Origin: UBA1206 sp045600105
GTDB taxonomy: Bacteria; Bacillota; Clostridia; Oscillospirales; CAG-382
Length of the DNA: 18,895 bases
NCBI GenBank assembly: GCA_045600105.1
Contig: JAZRXG010000008.1
Location: 1-18,895 of the forward strand
Direction: 5' to 3'
This document shows, one piece after another, positions 1 through 8,007 of the stretch (its first letter is position 1; the number at the start of each line of letters is the position of its first letter). The notes under the pieces were generated by a model. It was not told the origin of the DNA and did not search any database. It saw nothing but the letters and a program-made list of their open reading frames with translations. A program made the translations under genes and the position numbers.

Positions 1-1243
1 TGCCGAATTCGGTGGCGTTGATGAAATATTCGAAGCGTTCGGTGAACGCGGGATCGGACGGTTTACGCTTCGCGAGCGGGCTTATCTCGACGGGGTAATC
101 GTAGATAAAGGTCGGCTGGATAAGGTTTTCTTCGACGAAAGCATCGAAGAATTCCGCCAGAATCGCGCCTTTGGTGGCGACTTCGGGAAGCGCGACGTTA
201 TGCGCTTTCGCGGCGGCGATCGCCTCTTCGTCGGAACTTATCGCGGCGAAATCGACGCCGGAATATTTTTTGACCGCCTCGGTCATTGTGAGGCGTTCCC
301 AATGGGAAAGGTCGATTGTTTTGCCCTGATAGGGGATGACGAGCGAGCCGCAGACGTTCATCGCGACGGTTTTCATCATATCCTCGACGAGATCCATCAT
401 ACCGTGGAAATCGGTGTACGCCTGATAGAGTTCTATCGTAGTGAATTCGGGGTTATGTTTGGTATCCATACCCTCGTTGCGGAAGATCCTGCCGACTTCG
501 TAGACGCGCTCGAGCCCGCCGACGATAAGGCGCTTTAAATAGAGCTCGGTCTCGATACGAAGAACCATATCCATATTAAGCGTATTGTGGTGGGTATAGA
601 AGGGACGCGCGGAGGCGCCTATTTCGAAGGGGGTGAGGATCGGGGTGTCGACCTCGAGAAATCCGCGGTTATCGAGGAAGGCGCGGAGCTCTTTTAATAT
701 CATACTGCGCTTGACGAAGGTATCCTTTACCTCGGGGTTTACGACGAGGTCGACGTAGCGCTGGCGATAGCGGAGGTCGGTGTTGGTAAGCCCGTGGAAT
801 TTTTCGGGAAGCGGCTGAAGATTTTTCGCGAGAAGAACGAGAGATTCGGCGTGGACCGAAATTTCGCCCGTCTGGGTTTTGAAAACATAGCCCTTTAAGC
901 CGACGATGTCGCCGATATCGAGTTTTTTGAAGGCGGCGTAAGCCTCTTCGCCTATAGAATCGCGGGCGACGTAGGATTGGATATCGCCGCCGAGGTCGCG
1001 GATATGGCAGAAGGAGGCTTTGCCCATTACGCGCTTGGACATTATACGTCCCGCGACGGATACGGTTTTATTTTCGAGGTTTTCGAAATCGTTTTTAATA
1101 TCGGAGCTGTGGTGGGTAACGTCATATTTGGTTATTTTGAAGGGGTCGCTGCCCGAGGACTGAAGCTCGGAGAGCTTTTCGCGTCTGACCTTCAAAATAG
1201 AATTAAGATCCTGTTCGGGAAGATTGTTCTTATTCTGTTCCAT
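1..1243 (-). CDS. lysS: Lysine--tRNA ligase, class II (3' end outside window)
   Basis: Translation of the minus strand from the ATG at 1241-1243 stays open for 414 codons to the window edge. It reads as a class II lysyl-tRNA synthetase, which attaches lysine to tRNA-Lys in the cytoplasm. An N-terminal OB-fold anticodon-binding region is visible (SVAGRIMSKRVMGKASF around residues 60-80). It is followed by the catalytic domain with class II motif 2 (RIFRNEGMDTKHNPEFT) and the TTIELYQAYTDF segment. Roughly the last 80-90 residues, including motif 3, lie beyond the window, so nothing can be said about its end or terminator. It starts 11 bp after the greA stop with a weak AAGG Shine-Dalgarno, so it is probably the distal gene of the same operon. 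Family assignment is seen directly; operon membership is inferred from spacing. Confidence 0.96.
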   Translation of the reverse strand, partial: MEQNKNNLPEQDLNSILKVRREKLSELQSSGSDPFKITKYDVTHHSSDIKNDFENLENKTVSVAGRIMSKRVMGKASFCHIRDLGGDIQSYVARDSIGEEAYAAFKKLDIGDIVGLKGYVFKTQTGEISVHAESLVLLAKNLQPLPEKFHGLTNTDLRYRQRYVDLVVNPEVKDTFVKRSMILKELRAFLDNRGFLEVDTPILTPFEIGASARPFYTHHNTLNMDMVLRIETELYLKRLIVGGLERVYEVGRIFRNEGMDTKHNPEFTTIELYQAYTDFHGMMDLVEDMMKTVAMNVCGSLVIPYQGKTIDLSHWERLTMTEAVKKYSGVDFAAISSDEEAIAAAKAHNVALPEVATKGAILAEFFDAFVEENLIQPTFIYDYPVEISPLAKRKPSDPAFTERFEYFINATEFG

Positions 1244-1254
1244 TGTTTTACCTT

Positions 1255-1728
1255 TTATTTAGAGATATCGGTGATAGTGTATTTTACGATGCCGACGGGG
1301 GTCTCGACGTTGACGCTGTCGCCTTTACGCTGACCGATAAGGGCTTTTCCGAGAGGAGAATCGTCGCTTATACGTCTTTCCATGGGGTCCGCCTCGGTGG
1401 TGGAGACGATTTTATATTCGGTCTCTTCGCCGTCTTCGATATTATGAACGGTAACGAAGTTGCCGACGCCGACTTTATCAGTACCGATATCGGAATCGTC
1501 GATGACTATGGCGTTTTCGATTATGGCTTCGAGGTTGGCGATTTTGCCTTCGACCTCCGCCTGTTCGTTTTTGGCTTCGTCGTATTCGCTGTTTTCGGAA
1601 AGGTCGCCGTATGCTCTTGCTTTTGCTATCGCTTCGGCAACTTCTTTTCTCTTTACTGTTTTGAGATACTCAAGCTCGCTCTGAAGCTTTGCGTAGCCTT
1701 CGTTGGAAACAAAAATCTGTTTTGCCAT
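1255..1728 (-). CDS. greA: Transcription elongation factor GreA
   Basis: This 157-residue protein has the normal GreA length and both family domains. Residues 1-75 form the N-terminal coiled-coil hairpin. Its tip carries the acidic pair D42/E45 in GDLSENSEYDEAK, which is inserted into the RNA polymerase secondary channel to stimulate cleavage of backtracked RNA. Residues from about 85 to 157 form the FKBP-like C-terminal domain, with the usual ISDDSPLGKALIG segment. It lies 30 bp downstream of the S41 protease gene and 11 bp upstream of lysS, all on the minus strand. A greA-lysS pair is common in Firmicutes, and here the pair seems to be transcribed behind the cell-wall genes. No promoter of its own was recognised in the short gap. 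Confidence 0.96.
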   Translation of the reverse strand: MAKQIFVSNEGYAKLQSELEYLKTVKRKEVAEAIAKARAYGDLSENSEYDEAKNEQAEVEGKIANLEAIIENAIVIDDSDIGTDKVGVGNFVTVHNIEDGEETEYKIVSTTEADPMERRISDDSPLGKALIGQRKGDSVNVETPVGIVKYTITDISK

Positions 1729-1758
1729 AATGATTTCTCCTTAAATATATGTGTATTT

Positions 1759-3111
1759 TTATTTATTGCAGAGTCTGTCGAGTTCTTCGATGGCGGCGGT
1801 GAACTGTGTGTCGCTTTCGGTCCCGCGCAGGTAAGCACGGCTTGCCATATACTCGGTGTTTTCGATTACGATATCGGGAGTGATGCCCTTGAGGTGATAG
1901 TTGTCGCTGAACGGGGGATTGTAGTAGTGGGACGATACTCTCACGCCGCTTCCGTCGGAAAGTGTGATGATGTTCTGCATCGTGCCTTTTCCGTAGGTGG
2001 TGGTGCCGATTATCGTCGCTTTTTTATAGTCGCGGAGCGCCGACGTGAAAAGCTCGCCGGCTGACGCGGTATTGCCGTTGCAGAGCACGACCATAGGTTT
2101 GTCGACGCACTTCGCGTCGGAGGAACGCTCGTACGCTTTCTGTCCGTCGCTGTTGATGATGTTGACGATCGGACCTTCGGGCAGGAGTCTGTCGAGAACG
2201 CTGCATATTATCTCAAGGTCTCCGCCGGGGTTGTCGCGCATATCGAAAATATATCCTTTTACGCCTTTTTTCTCGGCTTCTTTTATGGCGGCGTCAAAAT
2301 CCTCGGCAACGAGTCCCGAAAACTCCACGATGGTCACCCACGCGTAGTCGCCGACGTATTCGGAATAGACGGCTTTCGCTCTGACCTCGCCTCTGACGGG
2401 GAAGAGGTCGGTCTCTTTGCCGTCGCGTCTGACGGTCACTTTGACTTTGGTGCCGAGCTCGCCTTTTACGCGGTCGATGCACTCGTTGTAGGTCTCTTCG
2501 CTGACCGTGAGCCCCTCGACGGCGGTTATTCTGTCACCGGGGACTATGCCCGCTTTTTCGGCGGGGGAGTCGGGCATGACGTGCGTGACGCACATGGCGT
2601 TCGCGTCGACGTCGTATATGACGTAAACGCCGATGCCGTATATCCTGCCTTCTGACTCGGTCATCAGCTCCTTCATTTCCTCGGTGGTATGGTACATCGT
2701 GAACGGGTCGGGGATGGAGTTGAAATACGCGTTGAGAAGATAAGCCTTTACGTCGTCGGGAAGGACTTTTCCGGCAATGGTTATGTCGTAAAGCGCTTTG
2801 CCGATGCCTGCTTCCACCGCGTCGTTGTCAATGGCGAATTCGCTGCCTTCGCGGAAAACGTAGTAACTGTCAACGAGCGTTTTTGCTTCGTCGAGAGTCT
2901 CGAGCGCTTCCTCAAGCGCGGCGTCGAGCTCGCTTGCCGAAGGATCGTTTCGCTTGTCAAGCTTGTTTTTCAGCTCGGCGTTCTTTGTGGAAAGCTCGTC
3001 GATCCTTTCTCTGTATCTCACGTCGCTCGTGACGTACGCGGCGATAAAGCTGACCGCCGCCACCGCAATGCAAAGTATGACCGCGGTAAGGATGCTTATT
3101 GATTTTTTCAT
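1759..3111 (-). CDS. S41 family carboxy-terminal processing protease (CtpA/CtpB-like)
   Basis: A 450-residue membrane-anchored serine protease of the tail-specific (S41) family. Residues about 5-28 form an uncleaved N-terminal membrane segment, followed by a short charged coiled coil (33-75). A PDZ domain covers about residues 150-240, with the binding loop YGIGVYV and the SPAEKAGIVPGDRITAV strand-turn. The peptidase core follows, with the substrate-contact motif FDMRDNPGG (289-297). The catalytic Ser/Lys dyad is S350 in GNTASAGE and K375 in TTYGKGT. The family cuts exported proteins near their C-terminus, and in spore formers and wall biology it often processes regulators or amidase partners. 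It starts 12 bp after the M23 peptidase gene, so the two are probably co-translated. Substrate unknown. Length and motif spacing fit an active enzyme. Confidence 0.93.
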   Translation of the reverse strand: MKKSISILTAVILCIAVAAVSFIAAYVTSDVRYRERIDELSTKNAELKNKLDKRNDPSASELDAALEEALETLDEAKTLVDSYYVFREGSEFAIDNDAVEAGIGKALYDITIAGKVLPDDVKAYLLNAYFNSIPDPFTMYHTTEEMKELMTESEGRIYGIGVYVIYDVDANAMCVTHVMPDSPAEKAGIVPGDRITAVEGLTVSEETYNECIDRVKGELGTKVKVTVRRDGKETDLFPVRGEVRAKAVYSEYVGDYAWVTIVEFSGLVAEDFDAAIKEAEKKGVKGYIFDMRDNPGGDLEIICSVLDRLLPEGPIVNIINSDGQKAYERSSDAKCVDKPMVVLCNGNTASAGELFTSALRDYKKATIIGTTTYGKGTMQNIITLSDGSGVRVSSHYYNPPFSDNYHLKGITPDIVIENTEYMASRAYLRGTESDTQFTAAIEELDRLCNK

Positions 3112-3123
3112 TTTGATGACACC

Positions 3124-4374
3124 TTATTTGAGTAAATTATACGGGTCGCCGTATTTGTTGAAATAATTGTAAAAATAGTCGTCGAGCTGTTTTATCGGGT
3201 CTTTGTATTCGCTGCCTTCCATATAGGCGAAATGCAGATGATATCCGTTGCAGCGCCCCGTATTGCCGACCTTGCCGATTATCTGCCCCTGCACTACGGT
3301 GTCGCCGTAAAGCACGAGCCTCTTCTGAAGATGAGCGTACATGGTGGACGTACCGTCCGGGTGCGTCACGACTATCACGTTGCCGTAGGTGTCGGAAAGC
3401 TCGCTTCTCGTAACTTTTCCGGACTTGACGACCTGCACCGGCGTACCCGCGGGGGCTGAAATGTCGATGGCGGTGTGGTAATCGTCTTCATGTGTTATGG
3501 GGTCGTCTCTCCAGCCGAAAACGTCTATGATGCGGCACTTGTTCCAGTACACGCTGTCTATCGGCCAGCCGAATCCGCTCTCGCGGTATTGATATTTTTC
3601 GTCGATGGTCCTGTTGAGCTCGGCGATCTTCTGCTCGTATTCCTTTATCTCGGCCTCGTACGCTTCGAGCTGCTTGTTTGAAAGCTCGAGCCCGCCCGAA
3701 AGCTCGCCCATGACCTTTTCGAGTTCCTCGTATTCCGCCTCGCATTCGCTTTTTGCTATCTCAAGGTCGGTTTTGTACTTGGCAAGGTCGCTGAACGACG
3801 TTTCGTAGGTGATGCGGGAGTTTTCGAGATTGAGCTTCGCGCTGTCGATCTTGTCGGCGATCTCGTTCATATACTCGAGCACGCAGTTTACATAATCTTT
3901 TTTTGTGAGGTATTCACCGATGGAATCGGAGTTGACGATGAGTTCGAGCTCGGAGACGCTGCGGTTTTCGTAGTAGTAGACCACTATCTGATCGTAGATG
4001 TCGTAGAGCTTGTATACCTCTTCGTTCTTTTCGTACATTTCCTCCGCGAGTGAATCGAGAACGTTTTCGTAGTCCGAAATGAGGTTTTCGGTGATATAGA
4101 TCTCTTCCTGCAGAAGGGAAATGTTGGCTTCGAGGCTGACTTTTTTTGCGTAGGCGTTCTCATAAGCGGCGCTTTCGCTTCCGTGCTGAGACGAGATCTG
4201 GTTGCGTCTCTGCCTGACGCTCTGAAGCTGCTGCTCGAGCTTTTTGCGCGCTTCCTCGTCTTCCTCGATAGAGGAGGTATTTATGGCGTCGGCTCTGAAA
4301 AACGGTTTGACGACCGACGCGAAAACGAGAACGCAGAGCAGAACGGCTGAAACGCGTTTCAGAACGTTTTTCAT
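3124..4374 (-). CDS. Coiled-coil M23 murein endopeptidase (EnvC/NlpD-like, probable FtsEX partner)
   Basis: This 416-residue protein begins with a signal peptide (residues 1-30, hydrophobic VLLCVLVFASVV, cut site near RADA). A long coiled coil spans about 36-265, rich in E, K and L with heptad-like spacing. A C-terminal LytM/M23 domain spans about 285-400. Zinc and catalytic residues of a working M23 enzyme are present: H300 and D304 in YHTAIDIS, H348 in MYAHLQ, and H379/H381 in YHLHFAY. E. coli EnvC has the same layout but lacks zinc ligands and only activates amidases; the intact ligands suggest this protein cleaves peptidoglycan cross-bridges itself, like Firmicute FtsEX partners such as CwlO (a different catalytic family) and PcsB. 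It lies 26 bp after ftsX, which supports control by FtsEX. The catalytic inference is from motifs only. Confidence 0.93.
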   Translation of the reverse strand: MKNVLKRVSAVLLCVLVFASVVKPFFRADAINTSSIEEDEEARKKLEQQLQSVRQRRNQISSQHGSESAAYENAYAKKVSLEANISLLQEEIYITENLISDYENVLDSLAEEMYEKNEEVYKLYDIYDQIVVYYYENRSVSELELIVNSDSIGEYLTKKDYVNCVLEYMNEIADKIDSAKLNLENSRITYETSFSDLAKYKTDLEIAKSECEAEYEELEKVMGELSGGLELSNKQLEAYEAEIKEYEQKIAELNRTIDEKYQYRESGFGWPIDSVYWNKCRIIDVFGWRDDPITHEDDYHTAIDISAPAGTPVQVVKSGKVTRSELSDTYGNVIVVTHPDGTSTMYAHLQKRLVLYGDTVVQGQIIGKVGNTGRCNGYHLHFAYMEGSEYKDPIKQLDDYFYNYFNKYGDPYNLLK

Positions 4375-4400
4375 AAATCTCCTCCTTTGTCGTTTTTGTT

Positions 4401-5321
4401 TTACACTTTGAGATATTTCTTGACCGAAATGCCGCTCGCGATTATACCGGCGAAAAGACCGATCGCGAGGAAGCCGCCTCCGATGTATACGGCGGAGTCC
4501 ATGAACGGCGATACGCTGCCGATGCCGTAGGACACGACGATGTCGGTGATGACGCTGCTGTAAAGATAATACTGGATGAAGAACGCGGCAACGGACGATA
4601 TGAGTCCGATGAGTATGCCCTCGATGATGAACGGGGTGATGACGAAACGGTTGGTAGCGCCGACGTAGCGCATTATCGCTATCTCGTCACGGCGTGAGAA
4701 GACGCCGAGCCTGATGGTGTTCATGATGACGAACAGTGCAACGATGAGGAGCACCGCCATAAGGATGCCCGCTATCGCGATGAGACCGAGACGTGCGGTA
4801 TCGAACTTTTCGACAAGACCGATCTTGTGGGTCGTCTTGGTGATGAATTCGAGGTTGTTGATGTGGTTGTTGAGCGCTTCGGCACCGACCGCCGACTCAA
4901 ACGTTATCTCGAACGTGTCGGGGAGCGGGTTGAGGCGTTCGCCCGAAAGGTATATGCCGAGGTCGATACCCTCGCCCATATCCTCGGTGAGCTTTTGGAG
5001 CCCCGTTTCCTTATCGACGAATTCTATCACGAGCGTCGGGTCGTAGCTCAGTATGTCTTCTTTCGTTTTCTCAATCTCGGCGTCGGTCGCGTTGTCGGCG
5101 ATATACGCGACTATCACGTTGAGACCGTTTATTTTGTTGAGGTTGTCGTCCACCGCTTTGATGACGAGCCCGAACGTACCGACGATTAGCATGCAGCATA
5201 TCAGCACGAGGATGGATGCCGTCGACATTATCGAGTTGCGGAAGACGCCCACGAAGCCCTGACCTATGAGGTAAACGAGCTTGCGGAAAAACTGCATGAT
5301 CGCTTCTGCTGCTTTTTTCAT
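4401..5321 (-). CDS. ftsX: Cell division protein FtsX (permease-like subunit)
   Basis: The 306-residue protein has the FtsX layout: a cytoplasmic N-terminus, a first membrane helix at about residues 31-55, an extracellular domain at about 56-175, and three C-terminal membrane helices near 178-202, 228-255 and 275-298. The conserved cytoplasmic loop between helices 2 and 3 is visible (FSRRDEIAIMRYVGATNRFV). With FtsE it forms a type VII ABC-like mechanotransmission complex that does not transport a substrate but turns on peptidoglycan hydrolases outside the membrane. Its ATG (5319-5321) overlaps the ftsE stop by 4 bp (ATGA), a sign of translational coupling and fixed stoichiometry. The next gene encodes the likely hydrolase partner. 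Confidence 0.96.
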   Translation of the reverse strand: MKKAAEAIMQFFRKLVYLIGQGFVGVFRNSIMSTASILVLICCMLIVGTFGLVIKAVDDNLNKINGLNVIVAYIADNATDAEIEKTKEDILSYDPTLVIEFVDKETGLQKLTEDMGEGIDLGIYLSGERLNPLPDTFEITFESAVGAEALNNHINNLEFITKTTHKIGLVEKFDTARLGLIAIAGILMAVLLIVALFVIMNTIRLGVFSRRDEIAIMRYVGATNRFVITPFIIEGILIGLISSVAAFFIQYYLYSSVITDIVVSYGIGSVSPFMDSAVYIGGGFLAIGLFAGIIASGISVKKYLKV

Positions 5322-5998
5322 TCCGCGTACCCTCCCGAACGGTCGGAGACCACCTCGCCGTCGTGTATGGTGATGACGCGCTTGCCGTAGCGGTCAACAA
5401 GGTCTCTTTCGTGAGTTACGACGATGACGGTCTTGCCGAGGAGCTTGTTGATGCGGACGAGCAGGTCCATCAGCTCTATCGACATATCGGGGTCGATGTT
5501 TCCGGTGGGTTCGTCGGCAATTATCACCTTGGGATTGTTCACCAGCGCTCTCGCAAAAGCCACGCGCTGACGTTCACCGCCCGAAAGCTCGGTGGGGAAA
5601 CGGTCGGCTTTGTCCGTCAGCTCAACGAATTTCAGCACGGTCGTGACGCTGTTGGTCACGTCGGAATGCTTTTTGCCCATTACGCGAAGGACGAAGGCGA
5701 TGTTCTCGTATACCGTTTTGTTATTGAAAAGCCTGAAATCCTGGAATACCACGCCGAGGTCGCGGCGAAGGTTCGGGATCTTGCGCTTTCTTATTTTTTC
5801 AAGCGAATACTTGCCTATCTTCAGTTTTCCGCTGCTTATTTTCTCTTCGCAGAGCAGCAGCTTGGTCAGCGTCGTTTTGCCGGCGCCCGACCTGCCGACG
5901 ACGAACACGAACTCGCCGTCGTTTATGTTGAGATTGACGTTTCGCAGCGCCACGGTCCCGTTTGGGTAGACCATGGATACGTTCTGAAAGGTTATCAT
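5318..5998 (-). CDS. ftsE: Cell division ATP-binding protein FtsE
   Basis: A 226-residue ABC ATPase with every catalytic element in order: Walker A GRSGAGKT (35-42), Q-loop in VVFQDFRL (Q86), signature LSGGERQR (138-145), Walker B VIIADEP (158-164), D-loop NIDP and H-loop H196 in VVTHERD. The N-terminus MITFQNVSMVYPNG and the length are typical of FtsE rather than of larger ABC importers. ATP binding and hydrolysis at the inner face of the membrane drives FtsX. It starts 32 bp after the PucR/CdaR-type regulator gene and overlaps ftsX by 4 bp. No separate promoter or terminator is apparent in the 32-bp gap, so it is probably read from the promoter at 7190-7218. Confidence 0.97.
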   Translation of the reverse strand: MITFQNVSMVYPNGTVALRNVNLNINDGEFVFVVGRSGAGKTTLTKLLLCEEKISSGKLKIGKYSLEKIRKRKIPNLRRDLGVVFQDFRLFNNKTVYENIAFVLRVMGKKHSDVTNSVTTVLKFVELTDKADRFPTELSGGERQRVAFARALVNNPKVIIADEPTGNIDPDMSIELMDLLVRINKLLGKTVIVVTHERDLVDRYGKRVITIHDGEVVSDRSGGYAE

Positions 5999-6030
5999 AA
6001 AATACCCTCTTAATGACTTGCGGGGTTGGA

Positions 6031-7116
6031 TTAATAAAGACTGGGCTTGGATGAAATGTATTTCTTGACCATGAGCGCCACCTTGAAGGTGATGGCGTGC
6101 TCGAATTCGCGCAGGTCGAGTCCCGTGACCTTCTTTATCTTGTCAAGACGGTACACGAGCGTGTTTCTGTGGACGAAAAGCTTGCGGCTCGTTTCGGACA
6201 CGTTGAGGTTGTTCTCGAAGAACGCCTGGATGGTCATGAGCGTTTCGTGGTCGAGAGACTCGAGCGAGCCTTTTTTGAATACTTCCTGCAGGAACATTTC
6301 GCACAGTGTGGAGGGAAGCTGATATATAAGTCTGCCGATACCGAGGTTTTCGTAGCTGATGACGTTCTTTTCGTTGTCGAACACCTTGCCGACCTCGAGC
6401 GCTACCTGAGCGTCCTTATAGGAACGCGCGAGCTCCTTGATGTTGGTGACGACCGAGCCTACGCCGACTGTCACTCTGTAATAGAATTCGCCCGACGCGG
6501 TATCGACGATGGACTTGGCGTACGCCTCGATGGACTTGTTCTCGGACGCGGTCTTGAGCTCCTTGACGAGCACGATGTCGGTCTCGCTGACGGAGACGAC
6601 GTAGTCACGGGTCTTGTCGGGGAAGAGGTTCTGCACCACGTCGAAGGGGATGACGTCGCCCTTGTTGTGGAAGCGGATGAGATAAACGACGCGGTTGATG
6701 TCGCTGTCGAATCTGAGCTCTTTGGCTTTGATATATATGTCCCCGGGAAGTATGTTGTCCAGAATTATGTTTTTGATGAAATTGGATTTATCGTATTTTT
6801 CATCATAGAGCGTCTTGAGGTTGGTCGCCGCGACGGAGATCATCGAGGCGAGGGTGCGGCTGAGGTCGTCGTCGCCTTCGGCAAACACTATGAACTCGGC
6901 TCTGGTATGGGTGCCGACGGATTTATAGGTGTAGCCGTTTATGACAATCGTTTCAAAGGTATACGCGATCTCGTCGACCACGTCGCTTCTTACTTCTCCG
7001 ATGTGGGAAAGCTGGCTGCAGGCGATGACCGTGCCTTTTTCGTCAACGACGCCTATAAGACGGTCGGTCGAATCTTTCATCTGATAAATGAGCCCCTGAA
7101 ATAACTTGTTAGACAT
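6031..7116 (-). CDS. PucR/CdaR-family transcriptional regulator
   Basis: This 361-residue protein has the PucR/CdaR arrangement. The N-terminal sensor-like region is at about 15-105 (GVVDEKGTVIACS, as in sugar-diacid-recognition domains). The middle GGDEF-like region is near 135-250 (VTVGVGSVVTNIKELARSY). The C-terminal PucR helix-turn-helix is at about 295-350, with the hallmark VHRNTLVYRLDKI at 315-327. Such proteins usually regulate catabolic genes next to them. Here it is the first gene of a run leading into ftsEX, and no catabolic genes are nearby. Its ATG is preceded by AAGGAAG, and a promoter lies at 7190-7218. The ligand is unknown. Whether it controls the ftsEX genes or only shares their transcript cannot be told from sequence. 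Confidence 0.88.
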   Translation of the reverse strand: MSNKLFQGLIYQMKDSTDRLIGVVDEKGTVIACSQLSHIGEVRSDVVDEIAYTFETIVINGYTYKSVGTHTRAEFIVFAEGDDDLSRTLASMISVAATNLKTLYDEKYDKSNFIKNIILDNILPGDIYIKAKELRFDSDINRVVYLIRFHNKGDVIPFDVVQNLFPDKTRDYVVSVSETDIVLVKELKTASENKSIEAYAKSIVDTASGEFYYRVTVGVGSVVTNIKELARSYKDAQVALEVGKVFDNEKNVISYENLGIGRLIYQLPSTLCEMFLQEVFKKGSLESLDHETLMTIQAFFENNLNVSETSRKLFVHRNTLVYRLDKIKKVTGLDLREFEHAITFKVALMVKKYISSKPSLY

Positions 7117-7189
7117 AATGACTTTCTTCCTTTCATCCGTTTGTCGGGTTGTTTGCGTCCGTATGCGTATGAATATATCAATCTAATTT

Positions 7190-7218
7190 ATAATACAATA
7201 ATTTTCATTCTTTTGCAA
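7190..7218 (-). promoter_or_regulatory. Probable promoter of the regulator-ftsEX operon
   Basis: On the minus strand TTGCAA (7218-7213) and TATTAT (7195-7190) are separated by exactly 17 bp, about 75 bp upstream of the regulator's ATG. The -35 matches consensus at 4 of 6 positions and the -10 at 5 of 6. The -35 TTGCAA is itself a palindrome. No other gap in the 7.1-kb minus-strand cluster shows a comparable signal, though gaps there are short and I did not scan them exhaustively. The remaining gene-free stretch, 7219-7364, holds only a weak 6-bp inverted repeat (7266-7271 with 7291-7296) and nothing I can name. Confidence 0.5.
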
Positions 7219-7364
7219 GGTGTTTTGAAGAATTTAACCGAAAATTTATTTATTTTTTTGTGATAATCCCCAAAACGGGTGTGCGATTGAGGGGATCGCG
7301 TCGGTCTGCGTCGCAAAAACGCGGTCCGTGTCGGCACGAAACGTATCGCGGAGCATGAAAACCC

Positions 7365-7393
7365 TTGACAAGAATGACGCGTTATGATAATAT
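7365..7393 (+). promoter_or_regulatory. Probable promoter of the DUF1292 gene
   Basis: A perfect -35 TTGACA sits at 7365-7370. The -10 is ambiguous: GATAAT at 7386-7391 (15-bp spacer) or TAATAT at 7388-7393 (17-bp spacer). Either would start transcription around 7400, about 30 bp before the ATG at 7431. A GGGGG ribosome-binding site lies at 7417-7421. Confidence 0.6.
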
Positions 7394-7430
7394 GAAGACG
7401 GTAAAAAAACAAAAACGGGGGTAAAATATA

Positions 7431-7730
7431 ATGAACGAAAACGAAGACAGAATCACTCTTACCGACGAAGAGGGCAACGAGACCGAATTCTACGTGATCG
7501 GCGATATGGAGATCGACGGAAAGATCTACGTCGCGTTCGAACCGTGCGAGAACGACAACGACGAATACGTCATCCTCAGAGTCGAAACCGACGAAAACGG
7601 CGAAGAAAACCTCGTCACCATCGACGACGATGAGGAATTCGACAAAGTCGCCGACGCTTTCGAGGACGAATTCATGGACGAGATCGACCTTGACGAAGCG
7701 TACGACGAAGACGACAAAGAAGACAAATAA
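7431..7730 (+). CDS. DUF1292 family acidic protein (YrzB-like)
   Basis: A 99-residue, very acidic protein. The opening ITLTDEEGNETEFYVIGDMEI and the following VAFEPCENDNDEYVILRV match the DUF1292 pattern of short beta strands. The tail from about residue 65 is almost only D and E with a few hydrophobics. DUF1292 proteins are widespread in Firmicutes, often beside the ruvX (yrrK)-ireB genes, and have no established biochemical function; here those neighbours are absent. It has its own TTGACA promoter. There is no clear hairpin directly after the stop, so the transcript may run into the structured RNA candidate at 7791-7980 and end at the terminator at 8008-8046. Cytoplasmic; no signal peptide. 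Confidence 0.88.
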   Translation: MNENEDRITLTDEEGNETEFYVIGDMEIDGKIYVAFEPCENDNDEYVILRVETDENGEENLVTIDDDEEFDKVADAFEDEFMDEIDLDEAYDEDDKEDK

Positions 7731-7790
7731 GATTTTTCACGTATTTCGCACAGTCGGAATGCGCAGTTCGTTTCGTGCCTTTTCGGGCGC

Positions 7791-7980
7791 GGAACGTCCT
7801 GCCCGGTGCGAGGTCCCCGGGTAAAAACCCACATTTACGAAAAAGGAGCGCGTATTCCGTTCGCGGGAATGCAGGCCTCCCGTCCGCAGCTGTCATGCCG
7901 CAAGGCGCACCTGCGTCACGGATGTTGGAAGCACAAAACGGCGGAGAGCGCACCGTCCTGCTTGGGCAGGGTTTCGTTCC
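7791..7980 (+). ncRNA. ssrS: Structured RNA, probable 6S RNA (ssrS-like)
   Basis: This non-coding stretch folds on paper into a long interrupted rod of about 190 nt. GGAACG at 7791-7796 pairs with CGTTCC near 7975-7980. CCTGCCC/GGTGCG at about 7798-7810 pairs with CGCACC (7949-7954) and GGGCAGG (7964-7970), leaving a side hairpin CCTGC/GCAGG on the 3' strand. Inside lie small hairpins and an open central region. Blocks such as AAAAACCCACA, GGAATGCAGGC and CACGGATGTTGGAAGCA resemble what I recall of clostridial 6S RNA, the regulator that mimics an open promoter and sequesters sigma-A polymerase. A strong terminator follows. The fold is seen in the sequence; the 6S name rests on memory and was not checked with a covariance model. 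Signal recognition particle RNA was considered and fits worse. Confidence 0.5.
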
Positions 7981-8007
7981 CCGGGGGTCACGGCCCATGG
8001 TGGGTTT

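Noticed and set aside
200..2064. Long plus-strand open frames opposite lysS and greA
   Set aside because: They are antisense to strongly supported genes, lack ribosome sites and show no family motifs. Antisense frames of this kind are common in such GC-balanced codon use.
6097..7104. 335-codon plus-strand frame opposite the PucR/CdaR-type regulator
   Set aside because: Its valine/aspartate-rich composition is that of a reverse-complement reading, and the minus-strand gene has clear domain motifs, a promoter and a ribosome site.
7266..7296. ATCCCC/GGGGAT inverted repeat as a terminator or riboswitch
   Set aside because: Only 6 bp with a 19-nt loop, no T tract, and it lies upstream of the DUF1292 promoter rather than in a leader.
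7791..7980. Signal recognition particle RNA, RNase P RNA or tmRNA
   Set aside because: The GGAAGCAGC/GGTCAGGTCC domain of SRP RNA, the GAGGAAAGTCC block of RNase P and the tRNA-like ends of tmRNA are absent; the rod fold fits 6S better.
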